Below, piece by piece: positions 52,539 through 61,207 of a stretch of DNA of 64,000 bases. The notes beneath the pieces are model-generated. The model was not told the DNA's origin. It ran no database searches and saw only the letters and a list, made by a program, of their open reading frames with translations. The DNA comes from Streptomyces tauricus. GTDB lineage: Bacteria; Actinomycetota; Actinomycetes; Streptomycetales; Streptomycetaceae. The stretch is from assembly GCF_014650955.1 (NCBI RefSeq), contig NZ_BMVY01000002.1, forward strand, positions 1 to 64,000. The letters are read 5' to 3'. Position 1 is the first letter of the stretch. Each line of letters begins with the position of its first letter. The translations under genes and the position numbers were made by a program.

Positions 52539-53792
52539 ATGAACAGCAGCACGGGAGGCCCCACCGAAGGGGACACCTTCGACGCGGGGGCCACGAGCCT
52601 CCTGCGTCAGCCGAAGGCGGTCTGGGCGACCGCCGGGGCATCCGTCGTCGCCTTCATGGGCATCGGCCTCGTCGACCCGATCCTGCCGTCCATCGCCAAG
52701 GGCCTGGACGCCACCGCCGGCCAGGTCTCCCTGCTCTTCACCTCGTACTTCCTGATCACCGCCCTCGCGATGCTGGTCACGGGCTTCGTCTCCAGCCGGA
52801 TCGGCGGCCGTCGCACCCTGCTGCTGGGCCTCGCGCTGGTCGTGGTCTTCGCCGGCCTCTCCGGCACCTCCGGCTCGGTCGGCGAACTCGTCGGCTTCCG
52901 GGCCGGCTGGGGGCTCGGCAACGCCCTCTTCGTCTCCACCGCCCTCGCCGTCATCGTCGGCGCGGCGGCCGGCGGCAGCGCCGCGGCGATCCTGCTGTAC
53001 GAGTCGGCCCTGGGCCTCGGCATGGCCTGCGGCCCCCTGCTGGGCGCGCTGCTCGGTGACGCCAGCTGGCGCTACCCGTTCTTCGGCACCGCGTTCCTGA
53101 TGGCGATCGGGTTCCTGTGCATCACGGCGTTCCTGAAGGAGCAGCCGAAACCCGCGCGCAGGACGGGCCTGCTCGACCCGATCAAGGCACTGGGCCACGG
53201 AGGCCTCGCCTCGGTGGCGGGCTCGGCGTTCTTCTACAACTACACGTTCTTCACCGTGCTGGCCTTCACGCCGTTCGTACTGGACATGACCCCGTACAAG
53301 TCGGGCGCGGTCTTCTTCGCCTGGGGTGTGCTGCTCGCGGTGTTCTCGGTGCTGGTGGCCCCGCGCATACAGGCCCGGTTCGGCTCGCTGAAGGTGCTCG
53401 GCGGCTCACTGGTGCTGCTCGCGGCCGACGTACTCGTCCTCGGCTACGGCAGCCACACCACGGCCGTGGTGTGCACGATCCTCTCCGGTGCCTTCATCGG
53501 CGTGAACAACACCGTCTACACGGAGCTGGCCCTCGGCGTGTCGGACGCGCCGCGCCCGGTGGCGAGCGCCGGCTACAACTTCGTCCGCTGGTTCGCCGCC
53601 GCGGCGGCGCCCTTCTTCGCGCCGCGGATCGAGGAATGGACCGACATCCACATCCCGTTCGTGGTCGCGGCCGTCACGGCGGCGCTGGGCGCGCTCGTGG
53701 TCCTCGTACGCCGGGACGCCCTGACGCACGAGGCACAGGAGCTGGAGGAGCGGCACGCGGCGGAGGACGGGGTCACCGTCTTCGCGAACTGA
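52539..53792 (+). CDS. MFS transporter (drug/metabolite efflux type)
   Basis: 417-aa major facilitator with about 12 helices. The N-terminal half has VAFMGIGLVDPILPSIAKGL, the conserved loop 2-3 motif GFVSSRIGGRRTLLLGL (motif A type), and motif C-like GLGMACGPLLGALLGD. No long extra loops. The ATG at 52539 follows GAAGGAG. The AT-rich regulated promoter and absence of other pathway genes suggest an efflux pump under a repressor located elsewhere. Substrate unknown. Confidence 0.88.
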   Translation: MNSSTGGPTEGDTFDAGATSLLRQPKAVWATAGASVVAFMGIGLVDPILPSIAKGLDATAGQVSLLFTSYFLITALAMLVTGFVSSRIGGRRTLLLGLALVVVFAGLSGTSGSVGELVGFRAGWGLGNALFVSTALAVIVGAAAGGSAAAILLYESALGLGMACGPLLGALLGDASWRYPFFGTAFLMAIGFLCITAFLKEQPKPARRTGLLDPIKALGHGGLASVAGSAFFYNYTFFTVLAFTPFVLDMTPYKSGAVFFAWGVLLAVFSVLVAPRIQARFGSLKVLGGSLVLLAADVLVLGYGSHTTAVVCTILSGAFIGVNNTVYTELALGVSDAPRPVASAGYNFVRWFAAAAAPFFAPRIEEWTDIHIPFVVAAVTAALGALVVLVRRDALTHEAQELEERHAAEDGVTVFAN

Positions 53793-53801
53793 GGACGGCC
53801 C

Positions 53802-53837
53802 GCCGGAGTGTGACTTTCCCAACTCGGCCACTCCGGC
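53802..53837. terminator. Stem-loop between convergent MFS and SUFU genes
   Basis: GCCGGAGTG (53802-53810) pairs with CACTCCGGC (53829-53837). It is located 10 nt after the MFS stop and 60 nt before the convergent stop. Confidence 0.6.
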
Positions 53838-53895
53838 AGACCGTTGGCCGCATACCGGCCGATCGCCGGCCGACTGCCGAAGATCGGTCCGGGGA

Positions 53896-54504
53896 TCAGT
53901 CCAGGGACACGGACTTGCGTGCGGGATCGCGCAGGTCCGTTCCGCTTGCCAGCCAGCGCTCCTGGAGCGCCCCCGCGCCGTGCACCCGCTTCCACGCGGC
54001 CTCGTTCGGCGTCATGGGCAGCAGCGGCAGGAAACGTACGGGATCCAGCGGTGCGTCGAGTTCGAGATCCTCGACCAGGCCGCCCGGCTCGGCGACCAGT
54101 ACGGAGGTGAAGGGCGCTCCTGGCCACAGCGGATCGCCCACGTCGAGCGAGGCGCCGGGGGCCACGACCAGGCCCTCGACCTGCGGGGACGCGGCCAGTA
54201 CGGCGAGCGGGCGGAGCACCTTGTCGGTGTCGGCGTCACCGGCCCGTACCGACAGGACCAGTTCGGCGCGCGGGCCCGCGACCGGGTCCGCGACGACCGC
54301 CGTGGGGTCCGCCATCGGCTGGGCGGACATGCCGAGCGTCGCGTAGCGGACGACCCCGGTGGGGGCCGTTCCGGAGGTGTCCAGGTCAGTGAAACGGAGC
54401 ACCTCGATGCGGTCGGTGCCGAGGAAGGTCACCGCGGCGCGCGCGTCCGGTTCGCCCAGCGCGGTACGCAAACGGGCTTCCACCAGAGCAAGAACATCAA
54501 CCAT
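53896..54504 (-). CDS. Suppressor-of-fused (SUFU) domain protein
   Basis: 202-aa single-domain SUFU-like protein (TDRIEVLRF, RYATLGMSAQPM, RAELVLSVRAG, GDPLWPGAPFTSVLVAEPGG, FLPLLPMTPNEAAWKRVHGA). Bacterial SUFU proteins are mostly uncharacterised; many act as immunity-like or protein-interaction domains. The ATG at 54502-54504 has a TATGCT box 6 nt upstream (54516-54511), so it looks leaderless. No toxin partner lies beside it. Confidence 0.85.
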   Translation of the reverse strand: MVDVLALVEARLRTALGEPDARAAVTFLGTDRIEVLRFTDLDTSGTAPTGVVRYATLGMSAQPMADPTAVVADPVAGPRAELVLSVRAGDADTDKVLRPLAVLAASPQVEGLVVAPGASLDVGDPLWPGAPFTSVLVAEPGGLVEDLELDAPLDPVRFLPLLPMTPNEAAWKRVHGAGALQERWLASGTDLRDPARKSVSLD

Positions 54505-55028
54505 GCGCCGAGCATAGAACTCGTCAGTAGCGGGCAAAGCGACGGCTTGACACTTCAGTCGGCTGATAGTCTTGGCCGCTGGCCGGGGCAGCACGCAGAA
54601 GCGTCGCTCTCAAGTCCCGGCCCACGTCTCGACGCATGAGACTCCCCTACGGGGGATGGACCTCCCCTACGGGGGACCGGCCGGAGGAGGTGGGGCTCCA
54701 TGGATCGAAGTCGACCAGGCAGTACCACCCGCTCTTCCGGCTGCTGAGTTCCTCTCAGCTTCCCGAGCTCACGCTCTGCCGGCTGCCACCTCTCGCGCTC
54801 GTGTCGTTTCCCGCACTCGCGTCATGGCCGGTCCGGTACACAACGGAAGAGCACTTCGTTTTCCCTGATCTGTCTGAATTTTTCTGATCTGTATCAGTAG
54901 CGAAGCCGCCACCGTGACGGTGCGGTGCTCCCCGCTTTGTGGACGTGCCAAACATCCGCAGTCAGGACGTCCCCATTCCGGGCAGTTCCAGCCGTCGTCG
55001 GCGGCCTTCGTTCGCGAAGGAGCCACCC
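54505..55028 (+). promoter_or_regulatory. Long leader region upstream of corA
   Basis: 524 nt without a convincing gene. TTGACA at 54547-54552 followed by TAGTCT 14 nt later may form a promoter. Two identical TCCCCTACGGGGGA palindromes stand close together (54644-54657 and 54663-54676). An open frame of 83 codons (54636-54887) runs through but has atypical composition. A second AT-rich stretch (TCTGAATTTTTCTGATCTGTATCAG, near 54872-54897) may hold another promoter. A structured corA leader RNA is plausible. Confidence 0.4.
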
Positions 55029-56138
55029 ATGTCGATGATCCACAACCTGCGTGCCGCGGTCCGCCCCTCCCTCCGCAAGGACGGCGGGGCGTACGACACC
55101 ACCCGGTCGGCCGCGGAGAGTTCGGCCGTCGTGGACTGCGCGGTCTACCGCGACGGCGTCCGCCTCCCCTCCGACGACAGCCTCACGCCGCGTACGGCGA
55201 TCCGTCAGGTGCGGCGCGACGGCGGGTTCGCGTGGATCGGCCTGCACGAGCCCACCGAGGACGAATTCGCCGGCGTGGCAGCGGAGTTCGGTCTGCACCC
55301 GCTCGCCGTCGAGGACGCCGTCCACGCCCACCAGCGGCCCAAGCTGGAGCGGTACGACGACACCCTGTTCGCCGTCTTCAAGACCATCCACTACGTCGAG
55401 CACGACGAACTCACCGCCACCAGCGAGGTCGTGGAGACCGGCGAGGTGATGTGCTTCACCGGGCGGGACTTCTTCATCACCGTGCGGCACGGCGGGCAGG
55501 GCTCGCTGCGGGCGCTGCGGCACCGGCTGCAGGACGACCCGGAACTGCTCGCCAAGGGCCCCTCCGCCGTACTGCACTCCATCGCCGACCACGTCGTCGA
55601 CGGCTACATCGCGGTCGCCGACGCCATGCAGGACGACATCGACGACGTCGAGACCGAGGTGTTCTCGCCCGGCCGCCGGGGCGGGGTGTCGCGCGGTGTG
55701 GACTCGGCGCGGATCTACCAACTCAAGCGTGAGGTGCTGGAGTTCAAGCGTGCCGTGTCGCCGCTGCTGCGGCCCATGCAGCTGCTGAGCGAGCGGCCGA
55801 TGCGGCTGGTCGACCCCGACATCCAGAAGTACTTCCGGGATGTCGCCGACCACCTGGCGCGGGTGCACGAGCAGGTCGTCGCCTTCGACGAGCTGCTCAA
55901 CTCCATCCTCCAGGCCAACCTCGCGCAGGCGTCCGTCGCGCAGAACGAGGACATGCGCAAGATCACGTCCTGGGCGGCGATCATCGCCGTACCGACGATG
56001 GTGTGCGGGGTGTACGGCATGAACTTCGAGCACATGCCGGAGCTTCACTGGCGGTACGGGTACCCCACGATCATGGGCATCACGGTGGTGCTCTGCCTGG
56101 GGATCCACCGGACGCTGAAGCGCAACGGCTGGCTCTGA
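55029..56138 (+). CDS. corA: CorA-family Mg2+/divalent cation channel
   Basis: 369-aa CorA protein. A long cytoplasmic domain is followed by two C-terminal helices; the YGMNFEHMPEL motif at the end of TM1 contains the GMN selectivity signature. The ATG at 55029 has GAAGGAG 7 nt upstream. It imports Mg2+ (or Co2+/Ni2+) as a pentamer. A nearby MgtE-N/CBS protein, DUF1003 protein and Mrp repeat the corA-mrp-tatB-htrA neighbourhood of M. tuberculosis (Rv1239c-Rv1223). Confidence 0.92.
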   Translation: MSMIHNLRAAVRPSLRKDGGAYDTTRSAAESSAVVDCAVYRDGVRLPSDDSLTPRTAIRQVRRDGGFAWIGLHEPTEDEFAGVAAEFGLHPLAVEDAVHAHQRPKLERYDDTLFAVFKTIHYVEHDELTATSEVVETGEVMCFTGRDFFITVRHGGQGSLRALRHRLQDDPELLAKGPSAVLHSIADHVVDGYIAVADAMQDDIDDVETEVFSPGRRGGVSRGVDSARIYQLKREVLEFKRAVSPLLRPMQLLSERPMRLVDPDIQKYFRDVADHLARVHEQVVAFDELLNSILQANLAQASVAQNEDMRKITSWAAIIAVPTMVCGVYGMNFEHMPELHWRYGYPTIMGITVVLCLGIHRTLKRNGWL

Positions 56139-56172
56139 GGGGGCGTACGGGGCCACCGCTAGGGTGGCCCCC

Positions 56173-56715
56173 ATGACGGATCAGGCTCTTGCCGAACAGG
56201 CCCTCGTCGAGGAGGCCACCAAGAAGTCCGGGCTCATCTGGGTACGGGGCGCCTCTGTCCCGACGCTGGATCCCCAGGACGTCGGCGCGCCGACCCGCCC
56301 GCTGTGGCACGTGTGGCACGACGGGGCGGTGTACGTGGTCGGGGACGGCCCCGGTGAGCAGCCGCTGCCCGGGCTCGTGGACGGGCGCGAGGCGGTCGTC
56401 ACGGTCCGCAGCAAGGACAAGGGCGGGCGGTTGGTGTCCTGGACGGCCGCGGTGGTGGAGCTGGCTCCGGGGTCCGAGGAGTTCGGGGTCGCCGTCGGCG
56501 AGCTGAAGGGGAAGCGGCTGAACGCGCCGGACGGGGAGGCGATGACGGAGCGGTGGGCTCGGCAGTGCCGGGTCGTTCGGCTGACGCCGACGGGTTCTGT
56601 CGCGGCGCTGCCCGACGGGTCGCTGGCTGCCGCGCCTGTGCCTACGTCGGCGACTACGCGGTTGCCTGTGCCGGCGGGGTTGCCGCGCCTGCTTTTCAAG
56701 AAGCGTCGACGCTGA
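56173..56715 (+). CDS. Hypothetical protein downstream of corA
   Basis: 180 aa, starting MTDQALAEQALVEEATKKSG; contains IWVRGASVP, PLWHVWHDGAVYVVGDGPGEQPLPGL and VTVRSKDKGGRLVSWTAAVVEL, a pattern suggestive of a small beta-barrel, and a basic tail (FKKRRR). No family recognised with confidence. The ATG at 56173 has TAGGGT exactly 7 nt upstream (56160-56165), so it is probably leaderless and independently transcribed despite lying 34 nt after corA. Confidence 0.72.
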   Translation: MTDQALAEQALVEEATKKSGLIWVRGASVPTLDPQDVGAPTRPLWHVWHDGAVYVVGDGPGEQPLPGLVDGREAVVTVRSKDKGGRLVSWTAAVVELAPGSEEFGVAVGELKGKRLNAPDGEAMTERWARQCRVVRLTPTGSVAALPDGSLAAAPVPTSATTRLPVPAGLPRLLFKKRRR

Positions 56716-56773
56716 GCGTGGGCGCTGGCGCTTCGCGGGGTGGGGGTCGGCTGCCGGCCGGTGGGGGCTGGCC

Positions 56774-56969
56774 GCGCCGTTCCCCGCGCCCCTGAAAAAC
56801 GCGCCCGCGGGCGGTTCGTGGGGTGCGGGTCCGCGGGGGTTGCCCGCGCCGTTCCCCGCGCCCCTACGGGGCGCCCATAAGGGGCGCGGGGAACGGCGCA
56901 ATCTTTTCGCCTTCAGGGGCGCGGGGAACGGCGCAGGCTTTTCGTCTTCAGGGGTGCGGGGAACTGCGC
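56774..56969. repeat. Inverted cluster of five AGGGGCGCGGGGAAC repeats
   Basis: Two minus copies (56774-56793, 56846-56865) face three plus copies (56880-56899, 56915-56934, 56950-56969). The inner pair, separated by 14 nt, forms a large inverted repeat able to make a very stable hairpin. It lies between convergent genes (stops 56715 and 56975), so it probably ends transcription from both sides. Confidence 0.78.
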
Positions 56970-56974
56970 AGGGG

Positions 56975-57733
56975 TTAGGACGACGGGAGTTGCTGGCCGT
57001 AGTCGACCGTGTCGGCCTTGTCCGGGGCCTTCAGCGTGAAGTCCCGGCCCCAGTCTGTCAGACGGATCGTCCCCGCGTCCCCGGCCCGGACCAGGAGCAA
57101 CGGATACGGCTTGCCCTCCAGGGACACGTCGATCCGACCGCCGGCCCCCTTGTCACTGGTGAGCCGGATCGTCCGCACCCCGTTCAGCTTGTGATGGCCG
57201 TCGGTCGCGAGCTCCCCCTGCAGGGAGAGCAGCCCGTCCAGCAGCACATCCTTGTCGGTGAAGACGCTGAGCTGCTGATACGCGGGGTCCCCCTTCGGGA
57301 CCTTCACGTACATGCCCTCCAGCTTCCCCGCCGCGGCCGTGTCGGACGTACTGTCGTCGCTCTTGCCGTCCTGGTGGTTCCAGAAGTCCGCGTCGGCGTT
57401 GATGAAGAGGTGCTCGTCGACCCGCAGCAGGCGGAACGTCACACCGTCCGAGGTGACCGACCCCGTACCGCCGTCCTTCTTGAGCTGCATGTCCAGCTTG
57501 TAGGTGCGTTTGTTGCTGACGACGGCCCCGGACAGCCGTACCGCCCCGGCGGCCTCCGCGGCCGACTGCGTTCTGCTCTGGATCTTCGCGGGGGGAAGTT
57601 TCCCGACGCCGTTCGTCCCCGCGTCCGGATCCTCACCGCCGCACCCCGTCACCCCTGCCCCCGCCACGAAGAGCGCGCACACGGCCCTCGCCAACGCGGC
57701 CTTACGGGTTCGTCCCCGGGGAATCGCAGTCAC
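56975..57733 (-). CDS. Putative lipoprotein (LppX/LprG-like)
   Basis: 252-aa exported lipoprotein; the signal peptide ends in VTGC (Cys near residue 31). The mature part (SGAVVSNKRTYKLDMQLKKDG, VTFRLLRVDEHLFINADADFW, YVKVPKGDP...) has the alternating pattern of LppX/LprAFG-type proteins that carry lipids in actinobacteria, but the match is weak. The GTG at 57731-57733 has GAGG 11 nt upstream. Divergent from the MgtE-N gene. Confidence 0.72.
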   Translation of the reverse strand: MTAIPRGRTRKAALARAVCALFVAGAGVTGCGGEDPDAGTNGVGKLPPAKIQSRTQSAAEAAGAVRLSGAVVSNKRTYKLDMQLKKDGGTGSVTSDGVTFRLLRVDEHLFINADADFWNHQDGKSDDSTSDTAAAGKLEGMYVKVPKGDPAYQQLSVFTDKDVLLDGLLSLQGELATDGHHKLNGVRTIRLTSDKGAGGRIDVSLEGKPYPLLLVRAGDAGTIRLTDWGRDFTLKAPDKADTVDYGQQLPSS

Positions 57734-57934
57734 AGGTGGTGCTGCCTCTCGTGCGGCTGTCCTCAACGGCGTACCGCAGCGTACCGGGGCCCGCCACGTC
57801 ACTCGGAGTCAGTCCGTCCGGACCGCTCACCAGGGCGTATCCGACCGGGACGGGCTAGCCTGAAGCCCACCCGAGCGGACATGACACTCCATAACGCCCG
57901 AACCGAAGCCCGTAAGAAGAAGGAGGCGCCCGGG

Positions 57935-59407
57935 ATGGCCGCAGGCGCCCCCAGGATCTTTGTCTCGCACCTCTCCGGCATCGCCGTCTTCGACCCCAAC
58001 GGCGACCAGGTGGGACGCGTGCGCGACCTCGTCGCCATGCTGCGCGTAGGACGGCGGCCCCCACGACTGCTCGGCCTCGTCGTCGAACTGTCCACCCGGC
58101 GCCGTATCTTCCTGCCCATGACCCGGGTGACGGGCATCGAGTCGGGCCAGGTCATCACGACCGGCGTGCTGAACGTCCGCCGTTTCGAGCAGCGCCCCAC
58201 CGAACGGCTCGTCCTCGGCGAACTCCTCGACCGGCGCGTCACCCTCGCGGAGCCCGGCGAACCGCCCGAGACGGTCACCGTCCTGGACATCGCCATCCAG
58301 CAGCTGCCCGCGCGCCGCGACTGGGAGATCGACCGGGTCTTCGTACGGAAGGGGCGAGCGGGCGGCGCGTTCCGGCGGGCCAAGGGCGAGACCCTGACCG
58401 TCGAGTGGTCGGCCGTCACCGGGTTCTCGCTGGAGGAGCACGGGCAGGGCGCCGAGAACCTGCTCGCCACCTTCGAACAGCTGCGCCCCGCCGACCTCGC
58501 GAACGTCCTGCACCACCTGTCCGCGAAACGGCGCGCCGAGGTCGCCGCGGCCCTGGACGACGACCGGCTCGCCGACGTCCTGGAGGAGCTCCCGGAGGAC
58601 GACCAGATCGAGATCCTCGGCAAGCTCAAGGAGGAGCGCGCCGCGGACGTCCTGGAGGCCATGGACCCCGACGACGCGGCCGACCTGCTCGGCGAGCTGC
58701 CCGAGGAGGACAAGGAGCGGCTGCTGGCGCTGATGCGCCCGGACGACGCGGCGGACGTACGGCGGCTGATGGCGTACGAGGAGCGCACCGCGGGCGGGCT
58801 GATGACGACCGAGCCGATCGTGCTGCGGCCCGACGCGACCGTCGCGGACGCGCTCGCCCGGGTGCGCAACGCCGACCTCTCCCCCGCGCTGGCCGCCCAG
58901 GTGTACGTGTGCCGGCCCCCGGACGAGACGCCGACCGGCAAGTACCTCGGCACGGTCCACTTCCAGCGGCTGCTGCGCGATCCGCCCTACACGCTGGTGG
59001 GCTCGATGATCGACGACGACCTGCGGCCGCTGGACCCGGAGGCCGTGCTGCCGGTCGTGGCCGGTTTCTTCGCCACGTACGACATGGTCGCGGCGCCCGT
59101 CGTCGACGAGAGCGGTTCGCTGCTCGGCGCGGTCACCGTGGACGACGTCCTCGACCACATGCTGCCCGAGGACTGGCGGGAGAAGGAGTTCCACCTGGAC
59201 GAGGAAGCGGTCGCCGACCACGACAACGGCCACGGCACGGACGACGGCGCCGACGGTCGTGGCGCCGAGGACCGCGGTCCGGACGGCCGCGGTGCCGACG
59301 GCCGCGGTGCCGACGGCCGCGGTGTGGACGACCGCAGACCCGACGACGACCACGACCTCGGTCGCGGCGACCGCGGTGCCGCCGAGGAGGCCCCTGATGG
59401 CTCCTGA
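57935..59407 (+). CDS. MgtE N-domain/CBS protein without a transport domain
   Basis: 490-aa soluble protein. An N-terminal PRC-barrel-like part (IFVSHLSGIAVFDPNGDQVGRVRDLVAML) is followed by the MgtE intracellular N domain (LRPADLANVLHHLSAKRRAEVAAALDDDRLADVLEELPEDDQ) and paired CBS motifs (MTTEPIVLRPDATVADAL; GAVTVDDVLDHMLPEDW). The membrane domain of MgtE is absent. The last 65 residues are acidic, with DGRGADGRGADGRG repeats. The ATG at 57935 has GGAGG 8 nt upstream. It probably senses Mg2+ or nucleotides. It overlaps the DUF1003 gene. Confidence 0.87.
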   Translation: MAAGAPRIFVSHLSGIAVFDPNGDQVGRVRDLVAMLRVGRRPPRLLGLVVELSTRRRIFLPMTRVTGIESGQVITTGVLNVRRFEQRPTERLVLGELLDRRVTLAEPGEPPETVTVLDIAIQQLPARRDWEIDRVFVRKGRAGGAFRRAKGETLTVEWSAVTGFSLEEHGQGAENLLATFEQLRPADLANVLHHLSAKRRAEVAAALDDDRLADVLEELPEDDQIEILGKLKEERAADVLEAMDPDDAADLLGELPEEDKERLLALMRPDDAADVRRLMAYEERTAGGLMTTEPIVLRPDATVADALARVRNADLSPALAAQVYVCRPPDETPTGKYLGTVHFQRLLRDPPYTLVGSMIDDDLRPLDPEAVLPVVAGFFATYDMVAAPVVDESGSLLGAVTVDDVLDHMLPEDWREKEFHLDEEAVADHDNGHGTDDGADGRGAEDRGPDGRGADGRGADGRGVDDRRPDDDHDLGRGDRGAAEEAPDGS

Positions 59408-60029
59408 GCGCGAGTCCCGCGACCGGGGCGCCACCGGGGCCGGTACCCCCGCGCGGCCCCGGCTGCGGCTCGACCAGCCGCAGCCGCCGCGGCGCAGATT
59501 CCTGCCCGAGTACGACCCGGAGGCCTTCGGACGGCTCTCCGAGCGGATCGCGCGGTTCCTGGGCACGGGCCGGTTCATCGTCTGGATGACGTTCGTCATC
59601 ATCCTGTGGGTGGTGTGGAACGTGTCCGCGCCCCGCGACCTGCGCTTCGACAACTACCCGTTCATCTTCCTCACCCTGATGCTCTCGCTCCAGGCCTCGT
59701 ACGCCGCCCCGCTGATCCTCCTCGCGCAGAACCGGCAGGACGACCGCGACAAGGTCAACCTCGAACAGGACCGCAAACAGAACGAGCGGTCGATCGCGGA
59801 CACCGAATACCTGACCCGGGAGATCGCCGCGCTGCGCGTGGGCCTCGGCGAGGTCGCCACCCGGGACTGGATCCGCTCCGAGCTGGAGGACCTGGTCAAG
59901 GAGCTGGAGGAGCGGCGCCGCGACGGGCACGGGGACGGCCCGGGTGACCGGCCGAGTGACCGGTTCGGCGACCGGCGTGGCGTATTCCCGGCAGAACACC
60001 CCCGGGGACGTGACGTAGACGACCGGTGA
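59397..60029 (+). CDS. DUF1003 membrane protein
   Basis: 210 aa with two central membrane helices (FIVWMTFVIILWVVWNVSA; PFIFLTLMLSLQASYAAPLILLAQNRQDDRDK), the DUF1003 core ending in the conserved AQNRQ-x-RD. A coiled-coil-like C-terminal part (TREIAALRVGLGEVATRDWIRSELEDLVKELEE) and a Gly/Asp/Arg tail follow. Starts inside the MgtE-N gene (11-nt overlap), preceded by GGAGG. Function unknown; linked to the MgtE-N protein also in mycobacteria. Confidence 0.88.
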   Translation: MAPERESRDRGATGAGTPARPRLRLDQPQPPRRRFLPEYDPEAFGRLSERIARFLGTGRFIVWMTFVIILWVVWNVSAPRDLRFDNYPFIFLTLMLSLQASYAAPLILLAQNRQDDRDKVNLEQDRKQNERSIADTEYLTREIAALRVGLGEVATRDWIRSELEDLVKELEERRRDGHGDGPGDRPSDRFGDRRGVFPAEHPRGRDVDDR

Positions 60030-60073
60030 CGGGGCTTTCCGGCCCCCGGGCCGGGCGCCGTACCATCGACCCC

Positions 60074-61207
60074 ATGGCTACGGAAGACGCGGTGCGTGAA
60101 GCACTGTCGACGGTGAACGACCCCGAGATCCAGCGACCCATCACCGAGCTGGGGATGGTCAAATCGGTGGAGCTCGGTGCGGACGGTTCGGTCGCGGTCG
60201 CGGTGTACCTGACTGTCTCCGGGTGCCCGATGCGCGAGACGATCACCAACAACGTGACCGAGGCGGTCTCGCGTGTCGAGGGCGTCACGCGCGTCGACGT
60301 CACGCTGGACGTGATGAGCGACGAGCAGCGCAAGGACCTGGCGTCCGCGCTGCGCGGCGGGCAGGCCGAGCGCGAGGTCCCCTTCGCGAAACCGGGCTCG
60401 CTCACGCGCGTGTACGCGGTCGCCTCCGGCAAGGGCGGCGTCGGCAAGTCGTCCGTGACGGTCAACCTCGCGGCGGCGATGGCCGCGGACGGGCTGAAGG
60501 TGGGCGTCGTGGACGCCGACATCTACGGCCACTCCGTGCCGCGCATGCTCGGTGCGGACGGCCACCCCACCCAGGTCGAGAACATGATCATGCCGCCGTC
60601 GGCGAACGGCGTGAAGGTCATCTCGATCGGCATGTTCACCCCCGGCAACGCGCCGGTCGTGTGGCGCGGTCCGATGCTCCACCGCGCGCTGCAGCAGTTC
60701 CTCGCGGACGTGTACTGGGGTGACCTGGACGTGCTGCTCCTGGACCTGCCGCCGGGTACGGGCGACATCGCGATCTCGGTCGCGCAGCTCGTCCCGAACG
60801 CGGAGATCCTCGTCGTGACGACTCCTCAGCAGGCGGCGGCCGAGGTCGCCGAGCGGGCCGGGTCGATCGCCGTGCAGACCCACCAGAAGATCGTCGGTGT
60901 GGTCGAGAACATGGCGGGCATGCCGTGCCCGCACTGCGACGAGATGGTCGACATCTTCGGTACGGGCGGGGGGCAGTCGGTGGCCGACGGGCTGACCCGC
61001 ACCACGGGGGCGACGGTGCCGGTGCTCGGCTCGATCCCGATCGACGTGCGTCTGCGCGAGGGGGGCGACGACGGCAGGCCCGTCGTCCTGACGGACCCCG
61101 ACTCGCCGGCGGGCTCGGCGCTGCGGGCGATCGCGGGCAAGCTGGGTGGGCGACAGCGGGGTCTGTCGGGCATGTCACTGGGCATCACCCCAAGAAACAA
61201 GTTCTAG
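60074..61207 (+). CDS. mrp: Mrp/NBP35-type iron-sulfur carrier ATPase
   Basis: 377 aa. An N-terminal DUF59/MIP18 domain (VREALSTVNDPEIQRPITELGMV...GCPMRETITNNV) precedes a P-loop ATPase with the deviant Walker A GKGGVGKSS (near residue 123), DLPPGTGD and the Fe-S CxxC in MPCPHCDEM. It assembles or carries Fe-S clusters. The ATG at 60074 has a TACCAT box exactly 7 nt upstream (60061-60066), so it is likely leaderless with its own promoter. Confidence 0.93.
   Translation: MATEDAVREALSTVNDPEIQRPITELGMVKSVELGADGSVAVAVYLTVSGCPMRETITNNVTEAVSRVEGVTRVDVTLDVMSDEQRKDLASALRGGQAEREVPFAKPGSLTRVYAVASGKGGVGKSSVTVNLAAAMAADGLKVGVVDADIYGHSVPRMLGADGHPTQVENMIMPPSANGVKVISIGMFTPGNAPVVWRGPMLHRALQQFLADVYWGDLDVLLLDLPPGTGDIAISVAQLVPNAEILVVTTPQQAAAEVAERAGSIAVQTHQKIVGVVENMAGMPCPHCDEMVDIFGTGGGQSVADGLTRTTGATVPVLGSIPIDVRLREGGDDGRPVVLTDPDSPAGSALRAIAGKLGGRQRGLSGMSLGITPRNKF

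Noticed and set aside
53896..54504. SUFU protein as immunity gene of a toxin system
   Set aside because: No polymorphic toxin or secretion gene lies next to it; neighbours are an MFS transporter and corA.
54640..54720. M-box Mg2+ riboswitch upstream of corA
   Set aside because: Considered because of the gene context, but the conserved M-box core could not be recognised around the palindromes.
54636..54887. 83-codon frame in the corA leader
   Set aside because: No Shine-Dalgarno, codon usage unlike neighbours, and it begins inside the twin palindromes; more likely part of an untranslated leader.
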